In this document: positions 16,648 to 23,048 of the stretch, in pieces
Layout: every line of letters starts with the position of its first letter
Numbering within the stretch: position 1 is the first letter of the stretch
Assembly (NCBI GenBank): GCA_964570325.1
Contig: CAZMXS010000067.1
Coordinates: 1 to 25,230 of the forward strand
DNA length: 25,230 nucleotides
Direction: 5' to 3'
Source of the DNA: CAZMXS01 sp964570325
GTDB taxonomy: Bacteria > Verrucomicrobiota > Kiritimatiellia > CAIQIC01 > CAZMXS01
Program-made: the position numbers and the translations under genes
The notes under the pieces: generated by a model
What the model was told of the DNA's origin: nothing
The model's input: only the letters and a program-made list of their open reading frames with translations
Databases searched by the model: none

Positions 16648-16980
16648 ATGGTAACCGGAATCAACCAAGGGGATGTCGCAGATTATGAAACGCTGGCGCT
16701 TTCCATTGCCAGCGTTATGGAGCATCGTCGAGTGGTCAATGCGCCGGAACTGGCCCGGCTGCTTTGCTGGGATGAAGGTCAAGTCAACCACTGCTTGAAG
16801 CAATTGCTGGCCGTTGGCAAGGTTGAAGTGCTGCGACCGGTCAGCCCGGTCCATGAGGGGCCGGGACTGGAATACTATCGCTGGGTTCACCGCACCGATC
16901 GCGATTATATTTGGCAAGCGGAGTTGTTGGCCCGGCCACGGCCAACGCGACACAAACTATATGACAGCCACTACTATTGA
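16648..16980 (+). CDS. Small winged-helix-like protein coupled to pstB
   Basis: I do not recognise the family of this 110-residue protein. Its central part (about 28-65) looks like a winged helix: an RRVVNAPELARLL helix, a turn with CWDEGQVNHCLKQLL as recognition-helix candidate, then GKVEVLRPV as a beta wing. The C-terminal part is rich in Tyr, Trp and His and ends in Tyr-Tyr. GGGAG lies 8 bases before ATG 16648. Its last 20 bases overlap the start of pstB (16961), and pstB has no ribosome site of its own, so pstB translation is probably coupled to this gene. That arrangement supports it being a real, expressed protein and suggests a role in phosphate transport or its regulation. It has no membrane segment or signal peptide. 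Confidence 0.7.
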   Translation: MVTGINQGDVADYETLALSIASVMEHRRVVNAPELARLLCWDEGQVNHCLKQLLAVGKVEVLRPVSPVHEGPGLEYYRWVHRTDRDYIWQAELLARPRPTRHKLYDSHYY

Positions 16981-17779
16981 ATCCGTCAAGCCGGACCTTG
17001 AGCCAGTCGCGCCGGTCCAGATCTCCGATCCCGTGATCGCGGTGCGGGATTTGAACATATTCTATGGCGCCACGCAGGCGATCCACGGGGTATCCCTGGA
17101 TTTTCCCCGCAACCAGGTTACGGCCCTCATCGGCCCGTCCGGTTGCGGCAAATCCACGCTCCTGCGCGGTCTGAACCGGATGAATGACCTGATTGATCAT
17201 GTGCGCACCACCGGCAGCATCCGGATTGATGGCGAGGAAATCAACAGTTCCGCCGTGGATGTCATCCAATTGCGCCGCCGCGTGGGCATGGTTTTTCAGA
17301 AATCCAATCCCTTCCCCAAGTCCATTTACGAGAATGTCGTCTATGGCCTGCGCATTGCGGGCATCACTCAACGCCGGGTGTTGGATGAGACCGTCGAGCG
17401 CAGCCTGCGCGGCGCGGCGCTTTGGGACGAGGTAAAAGACCGCCTCCACGAATCCGCGCTTGGGCTTTCGGGCGGTCAGATGCAGCGGCTGTGCATCGCG
17501 CGCGCGATCGCGGTCAACCCGGAAGTGATCCTGATGGACGAACCCTGCTCCGCGCTCGATCCCCGTTCCACCATCCGCATCGAGGACTTGATCGGCGAAT
17601 TGAGCTCGAATTACACCATCATCATTGTAACTCATAATATGCAACAGGCGGCGCGCGTTTCGAATTTCACCGCTTTTCTCTACGAGGGCTGGCTCGTTGA
17701 ATATGGCGTGACCAACCAGTTATTCACCAAACCCCGGTCACGGCAGACCGAGGACTACATCACCGGTCGTTTTGGTTGA
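16961..17779 (+). CDS. pstB: Phosphate ABC transporter ATP-binding protein
   Basis: This 272-residue single-domain ABC ATPase powers phosphate uptake through PstC/PstA. It has Walker A GPSGCGKST (residues 58-66), the RMNDLI segment typical of PstB, the Q-loop VGMVFQKSNPFPKSIYENV characteristic of the subfamily, signature LSGGQMQRLCIARA, Walker B VILMDEPCSALDP and the switch His in VTHNMQQAARVS. The signature has Met where most PstB proteins have Gln. ATG 16961 is the right start: an in-frame extension back to 16814 lies wholly within the upstream gene in another frame. There is no clear ribosome site, in line with translational coupling. phoU follows after 19 bases. The permease and binding-protein genes are on the opposite strand downstream. 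Confidence 0.94.
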   Translation: MTATTIESVKPDLEPVAPVQISDPVIAVRDLNIFYGATQAIHGVSLDFPRNQVTALIGPSGCGKSTLLRGLNRMNDLIDHVRTTGSIRIDGEEINSSAVDVIQLRRRVGMVFQKSNPFPKSIYENVVYGLRIAGITQRRVLDETVERSLRGAALWDEVKDRLHESALGLSGGQMQRLCIARAIAVNPEVILMDEPCSALDPRSTIRIEDLIGELSSNYTIIIVTHNMQQAARVSNFTAFLYEGWLVEYGVTNQLFTKPRSRQTEDYITGRFG

Positions 17780-17798
17780 CGCAAAGGGAATCATCACC

Positions 17799-18467
17799 AT
17801 GCCGATTCATCTGCAAAAAGAAATCGAGAAACTGAAGCAGCAGACGCTGTCGCTCAGCGCCCAGGTCGAGGAGAACCTGCGCGCGGCGGTGCGCGCCGTA
17901 CTCAACCGCGACCCGGTTGCCGCGACCGCGGTGATTGATCGCGACACGGAGATTGACCACAACGAGGTCAACGTCGAGGAGGAATGCCTCAAGATCCTGG
18001 CGCTGCATCAGCCGGTGGCCATTGACCTGCGTTTCATCATTTCCATGCTCAAGATCAACCATGACCTGGAACGCATCGGCGATCTGGCCGTCAGCATGGC
18101 CGAACGGGTAATCGAGTTCTGCCACCATCCGAAACCCGGCTTGGAGTTCGACATTACCGGCCTGGCGGACCGGGTTCAGGCCATGCTTAAGCAAAGTCTG
18201 GACGCGATGATCAATATGGACGCCGGCCTGGCCCGCAAGGTGTGGATGGCCGATGACGAGGTGGACCGGATCAACCGCGAGGCCTTCGAGGAAGTCAAAG
18301 CCAGCCTGCAGCAACATCCCGATCAGATTGATGCCCTGCTCTCGATCCTGTCCGTTTCCCGCAACCTGGAACGTATCGGGGATCACGCCGCCAATATCGC
18401 CAAGGATGTGATCTACCTGGTCGAGGGCGTAATTGTCCGCCATCGCGGCAAGGAATTCGCGCACTGA
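17799..18467 (+). CDS. phoU: Phosphate signalling regulator PhoU
   Basis: The 222-residue all-helical protein has the two-repeat PhoU layout: repeat 1 contains LHQPVAIDLRFIISMLK and INHDLERIGDLAV, and repeat 2 contains VSRNLERIGDHAANIAKDV. The paired ERIGD motifs are the metal-binding signatures of the family. PhoU connects the Pst transporter to PhoR and damps signalling when phosphate is plentiful. ATG 17799 is preferred because AAGGGA lies 9 bases upstream and the family begins with this sequence; a TTG at 17772 would overlap pstB. A terminator follows 26 bases after the stop. Confidence 0.94.
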   Translation: MPIHLQKEIEKLKQQTLSLSAQVEENLRAAVRAVLNRDPVAATAVIDRDTEIDHNEVNVEEECLKILALHQPVAIDLRFIISMLKINHDLERIGDLAVSMAERVIEFCHHPKPGLEFDITGLADRVQAMLKQSLDAMINMDAGLARKVWMADDEVDRINREAFEEVKASLQQHPDQIDALLSILSVSRNLERIGDHAANIAKDVIYLVEGVIVRHRGKEFAH

Positions 18468-18492
18468 TAGTGGGGTGAACCGTCCCCCGTGA

Positions 18493-18519
18493 GCCGCCCG
18501 CCGGCGGCGGCATTTTTTT
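18493..18519 (+). terminator. Intrinsic terminator of pstB-phoU
   Basis: GCCGCC 18493-18498 pairs with GGCGGC 18506-18511 across a 7-base GC-rich loop, followed by A and seven T (18513-18519). It is a clear Rho-independent terminator for the + strand transcript. Confidence 0.75.
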
Positions 18520-18549
18520 GCCCGGCCGGAACGCGTTGTTCCGGCGGGC
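18520..18549 (-). terminator. Hairpin after pstA
   Basis: Twelve base pairs with a single bulged base form between 18520-18532 and 18538-18549 around a 5-base loop. It lies 14 bases past the pstA stop. On the - strand the stem is followed by an A run, not T, so it is more likely a 3' message stabiliser or a weak barrier against convergent transcription than a standard terminator. Confidence 0.4.
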
Positions 18550-18563
18550 CGCCGCGCCCAACC

Positions 18564-19916
18564 TCAACCCCGCAGGCGGCGCGCAATCCGGGCGCGCGCC
18601 ATGATCGCCGCCAGATTCAGCAGCAGCACCAGCAGAACCAAGGTCAACACCATGCCGTACTGGACGTGCCGGATTTCATCCACCGCTTCATGCTCCGTAC
18701 AAAGGTTATAGATGTTCCAAGGCAACGCCGGTGTCGGCTGCGTGAAGGTTTGCCATAGCGAAAGCGGTTTGCCCACGCTGACCGCGGCGGTGAAAATAAT
18801 GGGCGCCGTTTCCCCGGCGGCGCGCCCCATGCTGATCACGATTCCCGTCAGAATGCCGGGTAGCGCCGCCGGCAGAATTACCGTTCGGATCGCCTGCCAA
18901 GTGCTGGCACCCAGACTGAGCGCGGCTTCGCGGTACATATTCGGGACTGCGCGGATCGCCTCCTCGGCCGAACGGATCACGGTCGGCAAAATCAGCAACC
19001 CCAACGTCAGCGATCCGGCCAGCACGCTCTTATTGTGCGAGACGTGCAGGCCGTTGATGAAAAAGGCCAGGCCGAACAAGCCGAACACGATACTGGGCAC
19101 GCCGGCCAGGGTGCTGATGCAGGAGCGCAGCAACCCGATCAAGCGCGTCTGGCGGGCGTACATGACCAGATAGATCGCCGCGAGCACCCCCATGGGAACG
19201 GCAAACAGCATCGCGCCAAGCGTCAAATAAAACGTTCCCAGCACCTCCGGCCAAATGCCGCCAAAGAAATGCGCATCGCGCGAGTCCTCCGTCAGGAACC
19301 GCCAGTAACAGGTCAGACGCGGCCGCAACATCGCCTGCAGGTTTTGTTCCATGTAAGGGAAAAACGGTTCCAACGCCGTGCCTTGGAATGCACGGCTGCG
19401 GGGGACCAGCACTTTCCGGCCCATCCGGGTCGGGTCGGAATGGTCGTATTCCTCGACATACAATAACCGCGCCAGTTTCACCTGCGCCCGATCCCAACGG
19501 GTCTGGCCGAAACGGTCGCGCAACATGATCGGCTTTGTTTCGTCCGGCCCCGGCCCCAGTAGTTCATGCAACGCTTTTTTCAAATCCTTGAGCGCCGCCT
19601 TGGACTTGCGCCGCTCGGCGGCGCTCAACCCTTCCAATTGCTTCTCATAAGTCGCGAGCATGTCATAGGCCGGGCGCCGGGCGGCCTGCGCCAGGGCGTA
19701 TTCGGCCGCCACTTCAGACACGCGCCCATGCTGGAATAATTCCAACTGGACCCGCCGATGTTCCACCGTGGCCTGGAAGACAAATGCCCCCAACCCGCGC
19801 TGAAAAATGGGGGCCAGGATGATAACCAGCGCGGCCGCCATCAGCACGATGGCCATAATGCTGACACCGGTGAAGGACCGGTCAAGCATCCGACGTTTGC
19901 GGTCCGTATGTTCCAT
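18564..19916 (-). CDS. pstA: Phosphate ABC transporter permease with enlarged periplasmic loop
   Basis: This 450-residue inner-membrane protein is a PstA permease. The C-terminal half is canonical: GGIWPEVLGTFYLT, LAGVPSIVFGLFGL, a LGLLILPTVIRSAEEAIRAV block and the cytoplasmic coupling region REAALSLGASTWQAIRTVILP, then GRAAGETAPIIFTA. Unlike the roughly 300-residue E. coli protein, about 150 extra residues lie between the first transmembrane segment (about 16-37) and the canonical core (from about 205); they are charged, largely helical and presumably periplasmic. The ATG follows the pstC stop directly (TAGATG), so translation is coupled. It is last in the pstS-pstC-pstA operon. The pore-forming parts look intact. 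Confidence 0.92.
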   Translation of the reverse strand: MEHTDRKRRMLDRSFTGVSIMAIVLMAAALVIILAPIFQRGLGAFVFQATVEHRRVQLELFQHGRVSEVAAEYALAQAARRPAYDMLATYEKQLEGLSAAERRKSKAALKDLKKALHELLGPGPDETKPIMLRDRFGQTRWDRAQVKLARLLYVEEYDHSDPTRMGRKVLVPRSRAFQGTALEPFFPYMEQNLQAMLRPRLTCYWRFLTEDSRDAHFFGGIWPEVLGTFYLTLGAMLFAVPMGVLAAIYLVMYARQTRLIGLLRSCISTLAGVPSIVFGLFGLAFFINGLHVSHNKSVLAGSLTLGLLILPTVIRSAEEAIRAVPNMYREAALSLGASTWQAIRTVILPAALPGILTGIVISMGRAAGETAPIIFTAAVSVGKPLSLWQTFTQPTPALPWNIYNLCTEHEAVDEIRHVQYGMVLTLVLLVLLLNLAAIMARARIARRLRG

Positions 19917-21056
19917 CTACCGCGCCCTCCGCACGGAGCGCCGCACCGCCCACTCGCTGATCGTATTGCACAGGAATGAAAACACCAGCAATGCAAGGGC
20001 CATGGCGAACAATACGTGATAGCGGGCTGAACCGGTCACATGATCGGCCTCCCCCATGTCGCCCGCGATGGTCGCCGTGAGCGTCCGGACCGGCTCCAGC
20101 AGATTAAACCAAGGCTCGGGAATTTTGGCCGCATTGCCGGACGCCATCCAGACCACCATCGTCTCGCCCAGCGCGCGCATGGTGCCCAGAATCGCCGCGG
20201 CCGTGATGCCGCTTGCGGCCGCCGGCAGCACCACCCGCAACAGTGTTTCGGCGCGCGTCGCGCCCAACGCGTAACTGGCGGCGCGTAAATCGCGACCAAC
20301 CGCCTGCAGCGCATCCTCCGACACGCTAACCACCGTCGGCAGCGCCATAATCCCGAGGATAATGGACACATTCAGCGCGTTCGTCCCGCTCGGGATAACC
20401 AGGCGCAACAGGAAACACCCGGTTCCGTATAGCGCCCAGGCGCACACCGCCGCCACTGCTACCATCAAGCCCGCGCGCGCCCAACGGCGGGGACGCTCCG
20501 ACAGACGCGCCAGCCGCACGCTGCCGGCCAGCATGACCAGCAGCGCCGCTACCGGCGTGATGGAAATCCAAAAAGCCACGGCCAACACCGGACCGCCGCG
20601 GGTCTGCAGCAACGGCGCAAACACCACAAGGGCAAAAAAGCCATAAGCCACGGACGGGATCGCGGCCAGCATTTCGATGACCGGCTTAACCCATTGTCGC
20701 CATTGGAAAGGCAGGATATCGCTCAAACAGACCGCCGCGAACACGCCCAAGGGCACCGAAAAAACAATCGCGCCCAAGGTGACCAAACCGCTGCCCACAA
20801 ACATCGCCAGCGCGCCGAAGGCCGGCGGGTGGCCGGAGGGATACCACTGGGTGCTGAAGAAAAACTCGCGCGCGCCGCGCAACTGAAAATACGGCAGCGC
20901 GTCGCGCGCAATAAACAGGAAAATGAAAAGCACGGCAATGGCCGAGAGCGAAGTGACCAGGAATAAAAACGCCTGCCCGGCCTGCCGGGTCAACCGCTGC
21001 ATGCGGGTGGCCCGGCGGCTGAGCAGCAAACTGGCCTTGGCTTGGTTCTCGGCCAT
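19917..21056 (-). CDS. pstC: Phosphate ABC transporter permease
   Basis: The product is 379 residues from ATG 21056; an upstream TTG at 21110 would add 18 residues and overlap pstS. It is a PstC permease: FGALAMFVGSGLVTLGAIVFSVPLG, EMLAAIPSVAYGFFALVVFAP, the coupling region ASYALGATRAETLLRVVLP and RALGETMVVWMASGN are family hallmarks. Compared with E. coli PstC (about 319 residues), the segment between APLLQT and IILGIMALPTVVS is longer, with two additional hydrophobic stretches (about 156-179 and 195-217) joined by a basic loop (RLSERPRRWAR). It pairs with PstA to make the channel. It is 22 bases from pstS, without a strong ribosome site, and touches pstA. Confidence 0.92.
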   Translation of the reverse strand: MAENQAKASLLLSRRATRMQRLTRQAGQAFLFLVTSLSAIAVLFIFLFIARDALPYFQLRGAREFFFSTQWYPSGHPPAFGALAMFVGSGLVTLGAIVFSVPLGVFAAVCLSDILPFQWRQWVKPVIEMLAAIPSVAYGFFALVVFAPLLQTRGGPVLAVAFWISITPVAALLVMLAGSVRLARLSERPRRWARAGLMVAVAAVCAWALYGTGCFLLRLVIPSGTNALNVSIILGIMALPTVVSVSEDALQAVGRDLRAASYALGATRAETLLRVVLPAAASGITAAAILGTMRALGETMVVWMASGNAAKIPEPWFNLLEPVRTLTATIAGDMGEADHVTGSARYHVLFAMALALLVFSFLCNTISEWAVRRSVRRAR

Positions 21057-21078
21057 GCGCGTTGCCGGTAGCGAATCC

Positions 21079-21903
21079 TTACCGGATCGAAACGTAGCCC
21101 TGCTCGTCAATGATCGCCCGACCGTCGTCGGTCTTGTAAAGATCCAGAAACGCTTTCAAATTGGTGCCTTCAGCCGGCTCGCCGTTGGTGTACATAAAGA
21201 GCGGGCGCGAGATCGGATAGGACTTGTCAAGCACCGTTTCCGGCGCCGGCTCCACGCCCTTGACTTTGACCGCCTTCACCCCTTCGAGGAACGCCAGCCC
21301 GACATAACCGATCGCGCCCTCCGTGCTCATCACCCGCTGGCGAATGGCGCCGCTGCTACCCACGTATTCGGCCCGATCCGAAATGCGTTCGGACTTCATC
21401 ACCAGTTGCTGCCAGGTTTCATAGGTGCCGCTGTTCGTGTCGCGGCTGATTATGACAATCTTCTGGTCGGGACCGCCCAGTTGCTTCCAGTTTGAAATCT
21501 CGCCCATATAAATCTCGCGAATCTGCTCAATGGTCAGATCGTCAACCGGGTTGCTAGGATGCACAATGACGGCCAAGCCATCCATGGCCACCACGTGCTC
21601 AACCGGCTGCACGCCCTTGGCCTTGGCGGCGTCAATCTCCTCGGATTTCATCTTCCGCGAAAGCGTGGCAATCTGGCAGGCGCTGTTAATCAAACTCTTG
21701 GCGCCGTTGCCGCTGCCGGACTCGCTGACGGTGATGTTCACGTCCGGGTGTTTGTCCATGTAATATTCCGCGAACGCCTTGGCGATCGGGCCAACGGTCG
21801 TCGAACCGTCCACCACAATTTCCTTGTCGTCCGCCGCCAGGGCCGCCACCGCCAGGCCGGCGACCATTCCCATGATACCCAACCGGAATTGACTGCGTTG
21901 CAT
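21079..21903 (-). CDS. pstS: Periplasmic phosphate-binding protein
   Basis: The 274-residue protein binds phosphate in the periplasm and delivers it to PstC/PstA. A signal peptide ends near AALA before Ala24. Phosphate-contacting loops are visible: DGSTTVGPI (32-40), SGSGNGAKSL, and SRDTNSGTYETW with the conserved Arg-Asp and Ser-Gly. No lipobox is present, so it should be soluble. It is of the short PstS type found in many Bacteria. AAGGAG lies 7 bases before ATG. First gene of the pstS-pstC-pstA operon; the leader upstream carries several repeats, including a candidate Pho box at 22002-22019. Confidence 0.95.
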   Translation of the reverse strand: MQRSQFRLGIMGMVAGLAVAALAADDKEIVVDGSTTVGPIAKAFAEYYMDKHPDVNITVSESGSGNGAKSLINSACQIATLSRKMKSEEIDAAKAKGVQPVEHVVAMDGLAVIVHPSNPVDDLTIEQIREIYMGEISNWKQLGGPDQKIVIISRDTNSGTYETWQQLVMKSERISDRAEYVGSSGAIRQRVMSTEGAIGYVGLAFLEGVKAVKVKGVEPAPETVLDKSYPISRPLFMYTNGEPAEGTNLKAFLDLYKTDDGRAIIDEQGYVSIR

Positions 21904-21944
21904 GATCGTGCTCCTTATCTGTTGATGTTGCCGGGATAGTAACC

Positions 21945-21973
21945 GGTCTGCGCCTGACCGTTTTGGTCAGACC
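21945..21973. repeat. Overlapping inverted repeats near pstS
   Basis: GGTCTG 21945-21950 and CAGACC 21968-21973 form one inverted pair, and CTGACC 21954-21959 with GGTCAG 21965-21970 forms a second, overlapping one. It lies 42-70 bases upstream of the pstS start and could be a leader hairpin or an operator. Confidence 0.4.
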
Positions 21974-21976
21974 ATT

Positions 21977-22004
21977 CACGATGGCGCACGATGCGCCACG
22001 TATG
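21977..22004. repeat. Three direct repeats phased at 10 bases
   Basis: CACGATG starts at 21977 and again at 21987, and CACGTATG starts at 21997. The exact 10-base spacing would place each copy on the same face of the DNA. GGCGCA/TGCGCC (21983-21997) forms a hairpin across two of the copies. A regulatory protein site is the simplest reading, but a structured leader is also possible. Confidence 0.4.
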
Positions 22005-22019
22005 TTAGGAGCGTGTTAT
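22002..22019 (-). promoter_or_regulatory. Candidate Pho box of the pst operon
   Basis: On the - strand ATAACAC (22019 to 22013) and CTAACAT (22008 to 22002) repeat TAACA at an exact 11-base period, about 100 bases before pstS. The CTAAC core and spacing match the repeats before phoB. No strong -10 element can be picked out behind it. Confidence 0.4.
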
Positions 22020-22021
22020 CG

Positions 22022-22050
22022 CCCGGTGAGATTTACGATCAATCACCGGG
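22022..22050 (-). repeat. Inverted repeat between the H1-like gene and pstS
   Basis: CCCGGTGA 22022-22029 and TCACCGGG 22043-22050 are perfect 8-base arms around a 13-base loop. It lies 43 bases beyond the stop of the H1-like gene and immediately before the candidate pst Pho box. No T tract follows, so it may be a weak terminator or an operator. Confidence 0.4.
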
Positions 22051-22092
22051 GTCGCAAAGGCGCGACAAGCGAACCGCGCAGCCGCCGCGAGA

Positions 22093-22443
22093 TTACAATT
22101 TCGGCTCCGACGGCAGCAGTTGAGCGTCCGAAACCGGCGGAACCGGATTCGATGGGCCGGCAACGGGCGGGGCCAGACGCGCAGGCTTTTTCGGCTTGGC
22201 GGATGCGGCGGGCTTGGCGGGGGACTTTCGGGCCGGGGCCTTTTTCTTGATCTGTTTCTGCAATTTTACCAGTTTCTTTTCCGCTTGGCGGGCCGCCTTA
22301 CGGGCCTTTTTGGCCGCCTTGCGCGCGCGCTTGTAGATGGTTTTGGCTTGGCGGGCCGCCTGCTGCAGTCGTATGGCTTTATCAATCAACTGCTGCAGTT
22401 CGCGAACGGAATCTTCCGGATTGGGCGTCGCTGACGAGGTCAT
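22093..22443 (-). CDS. Lys/Ala-rich histone-H1-like basic protein
   Basis: The 116-residue protein has a short acidic helix (about 8-25, VRELQQLIDKAIRLQQ) followed by a long Lys/Arg/Ala-rich helical region (RARKAAKKARKAARQAEKK) and a Pro/Lys/Ala tail (KKAPARKSPAKPAASAKPK). This composition resembles the C-terminal domains of histone H1 and bacterial H1-like proteins (HctA/AlgP type), which bind DNA without sequence specificity. It lacks a defined globular domain. ATG 22443 is selected because GGAGG lies 7 bases upstream; an earlier in-frame start at 22476 lacks one. It sits downstream of HU on the same strand but beyond HU's terminator, so it probably has its own promoter. A role in nucleoid packing is inferred, not shown; an RNA or ribosome-related role is possible. 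Confidence 0.7.
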   Translation of the reverse strand: MTSSATPNPEDSVRELQQLIDKAIRLQQAARQAKTIYKRARKAAKKARKAARQAEKKLVKLQKQIKKKAPARKSPAKPAASAKPKKPARLAPPVAGPSNPVPPVSDAQLLPSEPKL

Positions 22444-22577
22444 AAGTTTTCCTCCCCCTGCAACCGGTATAGCCAACCGGCTTGAAGCTGTTTATGGACC
22501 CGGGCCGCGTCAGAAATCAACCGCGATATTGTTAGAATTGCATTCGCCGCCTAATGCGTCAATTGCGCGCACAAAGG

Positions 22578-22605
22578 AAAAAGGCCGCGATGGAAAATCG
22601 CGGCC
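22578..22605 (-). terminator. Intrinsic terminator of the HU gene
   Basis: GGCCGCGAT 22583-22591 and ATCGCGGCC 22597-22605 form a perfect 9-pair stem with a 5-base loop. On the - strand it is followed by five T (22582 to 22578). It begins 25 bases past the HU stop. This is the clearest terminator in the window. Confidence 0.85.
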
Positions 22606-22630
22606 CTGCTTCCTTTGCCGGAAGGGCAAT

Positions 22631-22924
22631 TTACTTCATGTTCTTGCCGAGAATCGCGATCTTCGCGGCCTTGGCCACGCGGAACTTGACCACGCGCTTG
22701 GCCGGGATCTTGATCGTCTCGCCGGTCGCCGGATTGCGCCCCGTGCGGGCCTTCCGATTCACCAGCACGAGCTTGCCCAAGCCGGGAATGGTGAAAGCGT
22801 CTTTAGCGCCCTTGTAGGCCATCGCAACCAACGCCTCGATCGCCGCCGCCGCTTGCTTCTTTGTGATCGCCGCCTTCTCCGCCACACCCGCCACGATCTG
22901 ACTCTTGGTCATCGCCTTAGCCAT
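22631..22924 (-). CDS. HU/IHF-family DNA-binding protein
   Basis: The 97-residue protein is a typical HU-family nucleoid protein: N-terminal helices (MTKSQIVAGVAEKAAITKK), the GLGKLVLVNRKARTGRNP segment and the beta-arm with RNPATGETIKIPA, followed by the C-terminal helix region (VVKFRVAKAAK). Pro in RNP is the residue that intercalates into DNA. It should act as a dimer that bends DNA. AAGGAG lies shortly before ATG, and a good promoter lies at 22984-23012. It is monocistronic, closed by the 22578-22605 terminator. Whether it is the main chromosomal HU or one of several copies cannot be judged. Confidence 0.94.
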   Translation of the reverse strand: MAKAMTKSQIVAGVAEKAAITKKQAAAAIEALVAMAYKGAKDAFTIPGLGKLVLVNRKARTGRNPATGETIKIPAKRVVKFRVAKAAKIAILGKNMK

Positions 22925-22983
22925 GTCACCTCTCCTTGTTTGATGTTAAAGGCAGGCCGTCATTAGCCTCTGACCGGCCGCAG

Positions 22984-23012
22984 AATATGCGTGATTTCAT
23001 TACTGAAATCAA
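22984..23012 (-). promoter_or_regulatory. Sigma70-type promoter of the HU gene
   Basis: On the - strand TTGATT (23012 to 23007) and CATATT (22989 to 22984) are separated by exactly 17 bases. The predicted transcription start is near 22977, giving a leader of about 50 bases. An inverted repeat at 22993-23010 fills the spacer and overlaps part of the -35. Confidence 0.6.
22993..23010. promoter_or_regulatory. Operator-like inverted repeat inside the HU promoter
   Basis: GATTTCA 22993-22999 and TGAAATC 23004-23010 are perfect 7-base arms separated by TTAC. It lies between the -35 and -10 of the HU promoter, where a dimeric repressor would block RNA polymerase. Confidence 0.45.
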
Positions 23013-23019
23013 CATGTAT

Positions 23020-23042
23020 CCACGGAATTTCCGTGGTATATT
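23020..23042. promoter_or_regulatory. Palindrome and TATATT before the toroid protein gene
   Basis: CCACGGAA 23020-23027 and TTCCGTGG 23029-23036 form a perfect palindrome with one central base. TATATT follows directly at 23037-23042. As a -10 element it would start transcription at about 23049, the A of the ATG, giving a leaderless message; no Shine-Dalgarno is visible. The palindrome could be an operator for this promoter. Confidence 0.45.
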
Positions 23043-23048
23043 AAGCCA

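Noticed and set aside
14580..16664. 694-residue open frame on the - strand opposite phoR and the porin gene
   Set aside because: It is antisense to two well-identified genes, has no recognisable domain, spans their intergenic region and crosses the hairpin. Long antisense frames are common in GC-rich coding DNA because of codon bias.
16814..16960. N-terminal extension of PstB by 49 residues
   Set aside because: The stretch is the upstream winged-helix gene read in another frame and does not match PstB proteins.
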